Below, one piece after another: positions 1 through 10,361 of a DNA stretch of 64,000 bases (within the stretch, counting starts at the first letter, position 1; each line of letters begins with the position of its first letter). Under the pieces are notes generated by a model. The model was not told the DNA's origin, did not search any database, and saw only the letters and a list, made by a program, of their open reading frames with translations. A program made the translations under genes and the position numbers. Origin of the DNA: Casuarina equisetifolia (Eukaryota; Streptophyta; Magnoliopsida; Fagales; Casuarinaceae); assembly GCA_028551475.1 (NCBI GenBank), contig CM052358.1, positions 11,391,938-11,455,937 of the forward strand, given 5' to 3'.

Positions 1-47
1 ATTATGTATACACTTTTATTAAACTCTCCTTCACAACTGTTGTGCAG

Positions 48-108
48 CATCTCGAACTTGGGAATGTTTCCGGTGGACAATTTTTGTGCAATAATAAACC
101 CCCCACAG

Positions 109-147
<39 letters not shown>

Positions 148-1293
148 GGTGATCTAGCTCTAGTTGTTTCTTGTTTGTTAATAACTTCACTAGTGATCAC
201 ATTGGCTCCAGAATACAGAGACTCTCTGGTATAATTATTTGATCTATGTGTCAAAGTTGATAGTATTCTCTTCATTTACTGGAAAATGAATGGCTTGTTT
301 CCTAGTAAAGGAAACCCTAGGGTCAAGAATTTGAATACTTAAGTTGCACATAATCTTGGGGTGCTTCAAATTAAAGATCTCGTTTTGAAATATGTGGTAG
401 ACTACTCACCAACATCGTTGTGTAAAGCCATTTCTAGATGATGGGAAATTTAGTGGATGCCTTGTGTTGCTATGGTGTCTTATGAAGCTTTGTTCATTTC
501 CTGCAGGCTGGCATCCTTGCTGTTGGTAGAGGCAACAAAGTTGTTGAACCAGTAACTGGAAGTGATGGTATAGTTTTCACTGTCTATCCTTAATATTTTA
601 TGCATGTAATACCATATTAGATGACATTTATTTTTATACAGGAGTTGAGAGGCCGGCAGTTGCCACAAAAATGAACTTAACGTTATCTGCTGATCATCGT
701 GTTTTTGATGGCAAAGTTGGAGGTACAATCTTCACTTCCAACGCAGTATACGATATGAATCTTTTCACATGTCCATATGGTTTTCAAGACCAATCATCAT
801 CCCTCCTGGTTTTGGCTACTACTTCATAATGATTAATCTTGCGAACACTTGCACGGTGGACAATAGTAACTATTTCGCTGTCTTCTCATGCCTTCTGGTT
901 TTGTAGTTATGTTAATCTTGAATAATTATGAGATAGGTTGGCTACCACCAGTAGGATGACAGACCATTTTTTTTCTAGAATGTCATAATGCCACTGGCAA
1001 CTAGTGAAGCTTGGAGTTGAAATATCCACTAATTTCTATTTGTTTTTGTTGGCAAACACAATTATACAGAGGATTCTGATATACTTTATTCTTGTTTAAA
1101 TTTGTTGTCCTCTGTTGTCCTGTTGATTGCCTATTCAAGAGACTTGCAATGAAAAGTCCACATAGGCAGCCACGGCAATATACTATTCATATTGTTTGAG
1201 TACTTGCTTATCAGGTTACACTTTTTACCTGCAGGTGCATTCCTCACAGCTTTGCGATCAAATTTCAGTGATATACGAAGACTTCTTTTATAA
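48..1293 (+). CDS. LTA3: Mitochondrial pyruvate dehydrogenase E2 (dihydrolipoamide acetyltransferase), last four exons
   Basis: This is the 3' end of a gene whose start lies left of the window. The product transfers acetyl groups from lipoyl arms to CoA in the mitochondrial pyruvate dehydrogenase complex. Four exons join in frame: 48-108 ([20 protein letters not shown]), 507-567 ([16 protein letters not shown]), 642-722 ([19 protein letters not shown]) and 1235-1293 ([18 protein letters not shown], stop). All introns are GT-AG. DHRVFDG is the catalytic HxxxDG motif of E2 acyltransferases, and the sequence fits the plant LTA3 (component 1) type rather than the plastid types. All four exons are open here. 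The second copy at 31532-33453 is broken, so this is probably the functional copy, though its 5' exons cannot be checked. Confidence 0.9.
111..145. repeat. (CT)n microsatellite
   Basis: A CT dinucleotide run lies just inside the LTA3 intron that begins at 109. The paralogous intron at 32256 has only a few CT units, so the run expanded or contracted after the duplication. Confidence 0.95.
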
Positions 1294-2548
1294 TTACAAG
1301 AGGAAACCCCCTGAATTGAGTAGAGACTTCCCAGAGATCAACTATGGTGAAAGGTGTAGGGGCGGGGGCCCTGGCTCAGTGGCGTTCTCTGAGCCTAACC
1401 CTGACCAGCCGTCCCACCGGTCAGGGGTTCGAATCCCGTCCCTCCTCCCCGGGTGTGTGAGTTTTTTTTTTTTTTTTAAAAAAAACTATGGTGAAAGGTG
1501 TAACTCAAAAATTTTCAGACTTAAACTTGTGATTTCTTCCCAAGTAGCCCTTCATTCGACCATCTTGCTTATTGTGTATTTGTTTGTTCCTTACACCCGG
1601 CTTGACAATAGAGAAGCCAAATTGTTGAGGCTCATAGACCTTGAGGTTTTGCATGATTTCAGGTGCTAATGTTATGAGGTTTCAGACAGTTGATGAAGTT
1701 TTCTGGACAGGTAAAACACAACGGTTACTAGGTTCTGATTTTTCTTTCATCAAACATAATGTTGTAGCTTTGAGCTTCATTTTGAAGAATAATAAATGGG
1801 TATTTCACATCATCAATAGACTTTTATGTTTTTTTATGTGCCGTGTTCAGTCATCTTTTTCCTTCAATTATATTGTCAACTGTTATTGATGGTGACGTGG
1901 GGACGTGGGTAGAAATTGTTCGTTATTTTGATATCAGTGGTTCCTGAATGAGACCAAAGCTTGATCTTATTTTTCGTGCTGATAATTTGTTATTCTGCTG
2001 GTTGCATCTTTGAGAGAATATCAGCTACAGAAGTTGCTGCTTTCAGTGTGGGATGGACTACATGACCAGAACCCGATGTATGGCTATTAATGGCCGAGAA
2101 TTATTATTTTAAGTGCCGAACCATGCAAAGGTGGAATGAGAAATGTTGCAGGCTTCAAAAGGCCAATTAGTTAATTTCGTTGCACTATGGCATTAGCTTC
2201 TCCAATGGGTTGTGTTGCATATTATACTATGGTCGCAACTTATAAGCACAATCGCATACTCACTAGACCCACCATATAACATGGTAGCTTTATGTGTGAA
2301 GAACGAATAACTTGACAACTCTTTCTTTTTGCACTTTCCTTTGTCTCCAGAGAAAGAAACCACCCAGATTCAAAGACACTATGCATTAAGAAACTGATCC
2401 TTCGGATTTCTATGATCCCATTGCGGGCTGCCTTACCTAAAATGAAGAAAAAGCATCTTTGCCTCTTACGAATTCAGGAAAAACACAATAAACAATTGCC
2501 GATGCCCTAAACAAAAAATATCAGAATATTTTTGCCCATTAAAAAATG
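1294..2548. other. 3' flank between LTA3 and the orphan DUF455 exon
   Basis: This gap holds the LTA3 3' untranslated region and convergent intergenic DNA. Apart from the SINE at 1359-1483 it aligns with 33454-34515. I see no further coding exon. Confidence 0.6.
1359..1483 (+). mobile_element. tRNA-derived SINE with 19-bp target duplication
   Basis: The element has a pol III box A-like stretch (GGCTCAGTGG, about 1373) and a box B (GGGTTCGAATCCC, about 1427-1439), followed by TGTGTGAG and a T run. Direct repeats of 19 bp, AACTATGGTGAAAGGTGTA, flank it at 1340-1358 and 1484-1502. The right paralogous copy has this 19-mer once, at about 33500, with no insert. It sits in the 3' flank or 3' UTR of LTA3. 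A related element lies at 43702-43829. Confidence 0.93.
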
Positions 2549-2920
2549 TTAATATTCTTTCACAGCAAGTGGTTCGTACCACTGAGGACCAAAGCCAGCA
2601 GCTCTCCTTGCTTCCTCGTTGAAGGGTGGCTTCAGTAATCCTCTGAAATGCGTCCTCACTACTGAGTGAAACTTCTGAGCTACTTCATTTGCCTCCAGCA
2701 TTTTTCCACTCTCCCCTGCCCTACCCGTATATCCCACGCCGCCCTGATCCTGAGCAAGATTTTCGGCCCTATGGCAAAGATATTTAAACCACTTAACGCC
2801 AGCAGCACAATGGGTAATCTCTTCTGGGTAAACCGCTCTTTCTAATAAGTCCGCCGTCTCATTATCACCTCCATATCGAAACCGAGAAATGGTTGTGGGC
2901 AGCACATCTACTCCTCTGGC
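2549..2920 (-). pseudogene. Orphan last exon of a DUF455 ferritin-like gene (duplicate)
   Basis: Reading leftward from 2920, a splice acceptor is followed by ARGVDVLPTTISRFR and an open frame to a stop at 2549, ending QWYEPLAVKEY. It parallels the last exon of the complete gene at 34516-34896, keeping the EEITHC metal-ligand motif, with scattered substitutions and a slightly different C-terminus. The upstream exons are absent: homology stops at 3085 inside the former intron. It therefore cannot encode the full protein, although the exon has stayed open. Confidence 0.88.
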
Positions 2921-3299
2921 CTGCGTTCAAGTCCAACTGGGTTATGATTCATCAAATCATTCACTGACGGAATGTTTGAACTCCGCACAGCAAGCGAGGA
3001 TGGAAGTATACATGTATTTGGAGAAATTCAAGGAGATGGAGGCATCTCCACAAATGTAAGGAATCAATTCATCTAAAAAATCCAGCCTGAACAATGGAAG
3101 GATAAGGAGATGGTGGCTCTAAACCCCTTTACTATTAATAATTCAATTTTTTTTACCTACTTTATAGGAAGGATAAGGAACAATGGGATGGTTAAATAAA
3201 GGAACTAAAGAATTAAGGTTGATGATGAAGTTTTCTTTACACTTCAAAAAAGTGAAAGAGTTTGATGACAATAAAAAAAAAGTAGTTTTTAGGCATTGC

Positions 3300-5279
3300 A
3301 TATTTTTACATTAAAGATGATGTTTTGCACATGCTAGACGGTGTAAAAGATTTTGGTGACAATCTAAAATATAACCTCTGTGTTTTAGTGGACAAATCCC
3401 TCCTACAGGTCTCTGAAGGCAAAATCTTGTTGATACATGATTTTATATTAGACATAGGTCAACAAGAAGCTAAGAATAATAGATTGTTGGAGAAAGAAGA
3501 TATTGTTTGTATACTAAAGACTAGTGCTACAGCACAAGTACCTTTTGTGCCAATAGTCCAATGTCTTTGTTAAAATGTTTCACCTAAATAGTTTTAATTT
3601 TTTATGGTTTCTAGGAAAATCTTGAAGTAAAAGGCATTGTCCTAGAACTTCCTTTATTGGAAAGGGAAACATTTCATTTAAAGGAGTTATCAAAAATGGT
3701 AAACTTGATAGTGCTTGGGATTACCTACAATTTTCTTAATTTTGATGATGAGATGAATGAATTCAATGAAGATCTCAATTATAAGGAAAAAGGGATAGAA
3801 TGGAAGGGAGGTCTTTCAAAACTTAAGCTAAGAGCATAGTTATGTAGCATGGAATGGGCAAAATATCCTTTTTGTTACTTGAGTTTTGGGTCAACCAAGC
3901 TTGTTGAGCTTAAATTGTCTTTCAATTGCATGGTAAAACTATGGGATGGAGAGCAAGTAACATTGTACCTTATGCAAACATAATATCTTTTTTTTTTTTT
4001 GCTTGATCTAACAATTTCATTTCTTATAATAGAATTTTTCAAAATTAAGGCACATAGACTTGAGCTACTTAAAGGAGTTGGTTGAGACACCAAACGTGAG
4101 GAAAGTCCTAAAACTTGAGATACTTAACTTTCAAGCTTGTACACATTTTCAAATTGTTCATTCATTCATTGGACATCATAAATGGCTTAAAAAGTTAAAT
4201 ATAATTAATTGCTTTAAGCTTAATTGGGAAAAGTTTCCCAATATTTTGGATAGTTCACCTTTAAAGCATCTCAATGTATTTGGCACTTATATTGAAGAAC
4301 ACCTTTTCTCATCTATGAGATTTCTGTCTTTGGAGACATTTTATGTAGATGGTGCTAAAATGAAAGAATTATCATTTGGCATTGCTTCCTCATAGAAACT
4401 TAAACAATTAATATTTGGGCATCCTACCTTAAAAAACAAGTTTGAGCTCCTTAATTGGTTCTCAACTTTAAGCTCTTTAGAAATGCTAACTTTGCATTCT
4501 TGCTATTTTCAAATGAAGCAAAGCTTAGTTTTCTTGTTGAGTTACCTTCACTCAAGTTTTTGGATTTATCTAGGAATAAATTCACAAAATTACCAAATAT
4601 TATTAATGAACTTTCTATCCTTGATGAACTTAGCTTGCATTGTTTTACCTCTCTTGAGGCTTTCTCTAAATTGCCATTGAGTTTACATTTCTTGTTTTTA
4701 AGAAATTGCCCATCCTTAGGGGCATTTTATAGTCAAATGACCATGTTATGGAAAAGTGGTTGTTCCTCTACAATTGCCTATATTGGTTTTAAGGGCAAAC
4801 CCTACAAGATCCCATATTTGCATCCCGAAAGTCCTCCATTTAAGAATTCGCATGTGGGTTTCTTTTTCTTTTTAATGTACATGTATAAGTTACTCTTGCT
4901 TATAAATTTAATTAATGATCTATCCTTGTTTATCAATCTTTTTGTCCGTAGGATTACCCCGTTGAACTTACAGTGGCATGTGGGCCCATGCAAGCATCGT
5001 GCCCCACGCAAGAACCAGGAATCCTAAATTTCTTCACCCATACAAGCTTTGGTGACACTAGAGAAATTCAAATTCCTATGGATTGGAATTCGGACAATGG
5101 TATGTCCAAACCGTGGGCATGTGCACTGATAATTGTTTACGAAGTTGAAGTTAATGAAGGAAAGAGCGGGAAAGGAAAGTTAGTTGGGCCTGAGAATTCA
5201 TATACTTTCCTGAGTTTGTTTGTCAATTACAACCCAATCAAGCAAGTCGAGCACATACCTTTGTTGTTCGTGGCCTGAA
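3300..5279 (+). pseudogene. TIR-NB-LRR resistance gene remnant (NB-ARC end, LRRs, C-terminal domain)
   Basis: Pieces of one TNL-type immune receptor lie in order. Positions 3319-3530 give the winged-helix end of the NB-ARC domain, with LVDKSLLQVSEGKILLIHD. From 3615 comes a linker and first repeats (VKGIVLELPLLERETFHL). Positions 4045-4394 give LRRs (LRHIDLSYLKEL, then HKWLKKLNIINCFKLNW). Positions 4535-4735 give more LRRs (LPSLKFLDLSRNKFTKLP). Positions 4953-5276 give a post-LRR domain starting YPVELTVACGP. Stops interrupt the repeats, for example after GIASS at 4393-4395, and frames change. The TIR domain and P-loop are missing, because the left end is cut near the duplication edge at 3085. 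Intracellular pathogen sensing would be the family role; this copy looks dead. Confidence 0.8.
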
Positions 5280-5280
5280 G

Positions 5281-5669
5281 TGGCTCGTGTTGGGTCATCT
5301 GGACTTTGGGTGTGTATAACATTAGCTAACTCCAAATGAGCATGAGAATCCCTACTTAAGAAACGCACCCCGCCCTTCGTCAACACCACATCCTTGTTAC
5401 TGTCTGAAACTGAAACCCGCCAAATCGTCTTTTCACAAATTTTGATTCTTGAGAGGAATTTGGAATATTAATTGGCTTGCTCTTGCTCTTCATCAACGTC
5501 TGATTGTCTGAGGCCCTATTGAAGGAGAAGTAAAAGAATATCCAGAAGAAGAAGATCCATTCTAGAAGAAGAAGAAGATCCATTTCTAGTAGAAGAAGAA
5601 GATGGAAACAAAGCTGGCCATTTCACCCGCGAGGAAATTTCTCATTAGACCCCATGACCGCTTTACAAG
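5281..5669. other. Gap with GAA-rich stretch
   Basis: No gene recognised. Positions 5544-5602 are an imperfect AGAAGAAGAAGATCCATT repeat, which looks like simple-sequence drift. Confidence 0.5.
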
Positions 5670-6840
5670 CAGACCATGGCTTTGACACCGATCTCGTTCT
5701 TTACTCTCACTATCCTCGTGAGTTCTCTTGTCATCAATTTCTTAGACTTAAATTATTCTCCATTTTTTCACAAACATTGTGCAGGTTCATTTTCTTATTT
5801 CTCTGTTTCAAGAACTCATTCTAGATTTCTTGGTTTTTACCTAGTTTTTAACTGTAGTTTCACAACTTCAATTGCAAACAGCAACAATTAAAGTTGATAG
5901 AAGGAAGAAACACATGTCTCTGATGAATACAATCCATCTTGAAACAGCTTTTGCGGGCACTCGTAAGCACATTCGTGTTGAAGGAAAGGGATTGTTACAA
6001 GTACTAGATGAAGGACCATCAAACTTTGAGGAAGCTGAAGAACGTGCGTTGCATGCACTGCTCAATACCTCATAGAGATGAACAAGCCGAGGGATACAAA
6101 ACAACGGTGAACTATGTTTTGCATGGAATGCCCTAAGTGTATGGACATGTTGGCAGCTCGTCGTCACCAGCTTATCAAATACTTCAGATCAGTGACATGT
6201 TAGCATTTAAAGAATATCATGCAAAAATCAAACAGGGACGTTAGATACATAGGTTCCAAAGGTGGCAACACCGACTCCTACTCATGCACAAAATACTGGA
6301 GCAAGATATGAGACTGACTATGGGATACAAAAAAACGGTGAACTACGTTATACATGGGATGCCCTAAGTGCATGGACATGTTGGCAACTCATTGGCATCA
6401 GCTCACCAAATACTTTAGATCAGTAACATGTCAGCATTTAAGAATATCATGCAAAAACCAAGGAGGGATGTCAGATACATAGGTTCCAAGGGTGGGAGCA
6501 CCGACTCCTACTCATGCGCAAAATACTGGAGAAAGATATGAGACTGATTATGGGATATAAAAGAATGGTGGACTACATTCTGCATGGAATGCCCCAAGTG
6601 TATGGACATGTTGGCAACTCGTCGGATCCAGCTCAACAAATACTTAAGATCAGTGACATGTTAGCGTTTAAAGAATATCGTGCAAAAACCAAGCAGGGAC
6701 GTCAGATACATAGGTTCCAAGGGTGGCAGCACCGACTCCTACTCATGCACAAAATACCAGAGAAAGATATGGGACTGACTATTACTCCAAGTCAAAGAAA
6801 GCAGCTACAGTGCGTAGAATGACGTTAAAAGGAAAGGGGA
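5670..6840 (+). pseudogene. Unidentified decayed coding region with internal tandem repeats
   Basis: I do not recognise the protein. Positions 5872-6075 are open and look coding (KVDRRKKHMSLMNTIHLETA, then EEAEERALHALLNTS). A short open stretch at 5676-5718 could be an earlier exon. From 6089 the same frame continues as three repeated blocks of about 77 residues (HGMPQVYGHVGNSS, ISDMLAFKEYRAK). The first two contain stops and the third (6514-6822) is open. Regular codon structure with decayed frames suggests a broken host gene whose tail was triplicated. A transposon-borne gene is also possible. Confidence 0.4.
6089..6781 (+). repeat. Three tandem repeats of about 230 bp
   Basis: Units at about 6089-6321, 6322-6551 and 6552-6781 each start GGGATA(C/T)AAA and contain CATGGACATGTTGGCA-like and CATAGGTTCCAAGG blocks. 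They differ from each other at scattered bases. Nothing like them was seen elsewhere in the window. Confidence 0.85.
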
Positions 6841-6901
6841 TAGCTTAGCCGACCAAAAAGCAGCCTATAATATTTTATGTTCCCTTAATATACTATACTA
6901 C

Positions 6902-8151
6902 TATTTGGTAAAATTTTAAATACAAGTGAATATGTCGAACAAGTAATATAATGATGAGAAAGATATCGTCTCACAGAAATTGGTGATTATTAGACCAACT
7001 AATTACTAATGGTGAATAACTCCTAAAATTTATTTAACAAATCCAAATGATTAATGATAAGTTAACTAACTAAATTTAAGAAAACTAAATACAAAAATAT
7101 GTTAGAGTATCCGATTTCACTATAATTACTAGGTATTAATGTTGATTATTTATGCTTGTAAGAGAGATAATATTTATGTGATGGTGGAACTTCTTTATTT
7201 ATTTACTATCCTATATTTAGGTATAACAAACCTTCTTAGTTCATTAATTCACTATATTTCTATATGTGAATTGAAACAAACTAAATGCATTAGGATCTAT
7301 GAACATTCCCAATTTATACTGAAAGCCACACAAATAATATGATATATGTCTATCCATATTTAATTTATGGTTACACATTACAAGAAGTAATTATATATCA
7401 TCTTTTGTTGGTCTTAAACATGCAAATAAGATCATTTAAGTGGTAGCTAATCACTTAAAAGCATTAAACACAATAATATGCAACTTCACATAAATAAAAT
7501 ATCAAACACAACAATCATAAGATTTATACCATCATAATTAGGTTACATTGTATTTCTAACAAAAGTAAACTGAAGCATAAAGAAATAATGAGAAAGAACA
7601 ATAATAAGAAATAAAGAAGGGATCTTGCATCCAAGAACAAAAAGTCTGTCACCTTTTTTGTCTTCTTTACAAGAAAACCTTGAACTCCAAGCCTCTCTTT
7701 TGAGTTATGCTCAATTTCCTCTACTTTCTTTTACCTCCTCTTTTCTCTTAAATATGGTTTATGTTTAAACCTATCTCCTATCCTAGTAAAAATAGGTTTT
7801 GGATATCTAAAACAAATGGGTTTTTGAACTCCTAATTTAATTAGGCTTTGAACTCTTACTATGATCAAGTTTTCTAATTATTTAGAAAACCCAATAACAA
7901 TAAAGAATTTAATAAAAATCATCCAAAGCCCAAGCTCATCTTAATTTTCTTGATCTTGATATTTTGACAATATTTTGTCATATAATAAGCATAAGGTTTT
8001 CCATACTTGTTCTTTTTCTCCATGTCTCTTTATTTTACAAAAATAAGACAAATTTAAGTACATAAAGAGGAATTCAAATATTTTCTCATAAGCATTGCAT
8101 TATTTATTACCTAAAAATAGGTAAAATAACTCTATAAAAATAGAGTTATCA
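6902..8151. mobile_element. Solo LTR (fossil LTR retrotransposon), copy 1
   Basis: This 1,250-bp AT-rich block matches the LTR at 15847-17099 from end to end and finishes in GAGTTATCA. A 5-bp target duplication, ACTAC, flanks it at 6897-6901 and 8152-8156. There is no internal retroelement coding and no second LTR nearby, as expected after recombination between two LTRs. The superfamily cannot be told from the LTR alone. Confidence 0.88.
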
Positions 8152-8400
8152 ACTACCTAATGTTTGCTGAAGTACTACTTATAAAAGGCAGCTTGGTTGT
8201 AGAACTTTTGATATCCTAGTTTTATCTACTTTAATTCCACTATAGTTTCTTTGCACAACTTACATCATGCAATATTCTATATACTCTATTATTTTCTTTT
8301 ATCATCTCTTACAAATGCAAATGCATAATTTGCAAACGCAGGAGGAAGTGGGTCACATGGAACAAAACCCACCAAAGCAATCATTAGTCACCTAGCCATA

Positions 8401-10361
8401 GTTAGTCCTAACATCATGTATTAGATGAATGCTATTTCTTGTTTGTATGACAATTATCATTCAATTTTTTCTTGCCTTTTCCCTATTTCAAACATAGAAA
8501 TTACTTGGTTTCTTAAGTAAGTGGATATGGTGACAAAATGGCTAGCTTGAAAGAATGTTAAGCTTGCAATAACACTAGAAAGTGTAGTGAAGAGGCAAGC
8601 ATTTTGTCAAGTTTTCAAGCTTTGTTTGATATGTTGCTATCACTAACAAATATTGATGGTGATGGAAGGATTATTATCTCATGGCCTCAACCAGCACACT
8701 CTTTGCAAGAAGGATACATAAAATATGTTATACTTTATGGTAAAAAGATCTTTTATGAGGTTATCAAGAGATTCCTTATTTTGACATGTATAAATTTTTA
8801 TTATAATTCATCTCGCTTATGTTCCCCTTACCTTTATAATTAAACTTTAACCATTTTGTAGATTGTTGACCAAGCATATACCATTGTATTGGCTGGAGGA
8901 ACTCTATAACCCATAGAAGAAACAAAGGAGTGACTCTTCCCTTGGTTACCATAAGATGGGTTGCATTTTTTTTTTTTGTAGTCACATTGTTCCCTTAGAA
9001 AGTATACTGCTAGTTGTAGTTTCTTGTGGCCTTTTTGGTCACTCATTTGATTTTAGCTATGGCTATAAAAGCTTACCAATCATGATCAGGATAGACTTCT
9101 TTCTAATTCTTTATGAAAGCTACTAATCTTCCTACACTCTTAGTAATGTAGGTGGCCATTTCCTCACTTGAAGAATTAATTTACTTAGTAACTTTGCATG
9201 AGAATTTTTGTTGTTCAACTTTATTTCTTTAATCAACTACTAGGTTCATGTATTGAAAGAAATAATGGTTATTTCTTATGCATTTTATTTTTTATTTTTC
9301 CTAAAAACTATTATGCAAGGTTCTTGACTATGTTATGTTAATAGGCTTGAATTTACAAATGAAGGAGTTAGGGCTGTTGCTCTATAATTTGGTAATAGTG
9401 GTACCTTAGGAAATTATTGTATTCTTCTCTTTATTTGAGTATGAAGGAGAGGTCTAAGATACATGGAAGGCTACAAGTATATTGGAAAGAATTATGAAGA
9501 AAAAATGCTTATTTTGGGAGCCTAGAAAAAGCATAAATGTGGAATATATTCTTAAGGAATACAAGGAAGTAATTGATACATTGTCTCTTGGGGATTATAA
9601 AGATAATCTTACCTCTCAAAATGGTGCAATTCTTCTTGCCGTTGTATGAGGAAAGATATCACAAGGTATTAACTTAAGTGATGAGATGGGTCGATGTATA
9701 GTCATGGTTGTCTGTCATATCCCTGTCTATCAGACTTTTAGCTGATTGAGAGGGTAAAGCATATTGTAAGTCTAGGAAATACGAATTCCATTACAACTAT
9801 TACATTTCTAGTCACTAAACAAAGTTTACAATAGAGATGTAAAGGCTGGTTTTGAGATTGTAAAAGGTTACAAAGGTAGAGGAAAATAGCATTATGAAAA
9901 TCTTTGCATGAAAATGGTAAATCAATTAATTGGTAAGTGATTTAGTAGACCTTTTTTCTAGAGTACAATATTACCTTTATATGACCTTGTTGAAGCCCAA
10001 TAAACCATGTGATTTAGTTAACAGGATGTCACATGATGTCTATAATGCATTAGGAGGCAATCATACTCTAATTCTATTCATATTTGAAAAACTTTCACAT
10101 GTAGTGCGCCAAAGTGTGTATATGTTCTCTTTATAGATATTAGGTGTTTTGTTATGTCACCGCACCACGCTATGCATGGTATTGCATTAAAAAATTACAA
10201 ACTTTTTTTGTCCCCCCTTTCATACATTTAACTATGTGGGTTTTTATGTTGAACTTTCATTGATATATTAACATTACTTATTTATTACAAGTAGAGTGAT
10301 TCAACATGTAAATAACTATGCATCTATTTTATTTGTTGACACTTGGTATGCATCTAATCCC
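8401..10361 (+). pseudogene. CHL1/DDX11-like fragment, array copy 1 (long)
   Basis: Exons A (about 8413-8760), B (8861-9075), C (9357-9932) and a shortened D (10291-10361) are all present. Exon A reads well (FQALFDMLLSLTNIDGDGR). B and C carry stops, such as the codon after LAGGTL in B and the TGA before GKISQGINLSDEMGR in C. The final exon is cut after WYASNP, where copy 2 begins. Confidence 0.82.

Larger units (their letters stand above)
1..3085 (+). repeat. Segmental duplication, left copy (LTA3/DUF455 junction)
   Basis: This stretch matches 32133-35063 almost base for base, through LTA3 exons, introns, 3' flank and the last DUF455 exon. The match ends sharply at 3085, in what was intron 3 of DUF455. 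Beyond it this copy runs into resistance-gene sequence, while the right copy continues into the rest of DUF455. The left edge lies outside the window. The right copy also holds two further LTA3 exons upstream (31532-32040), so the duplicated segment is longer than 3.1 kb. Confidence 0.92.

Noticed and set aside
480-728. An 82-codon minus-strand open frame, repeated at 32626-32874
   Set aside because: It is antisense to two LTA3 exons; the repetition comes from the segmental duplication.
1369-1440. A tRNA gene suggested by good box A and box B motifs
   Set aside because: There is no cloverleaf or anticodon arm. The T-rich tail and 19-bp target repeats identify a SINE.
9930-10136. A repeated open frame between exons C and D of the helicase units (also 14626-14808)
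   Set aside because: It starts at the intron donor and lies in intron sequence common to the copies. It is not conserved as protein between copies.
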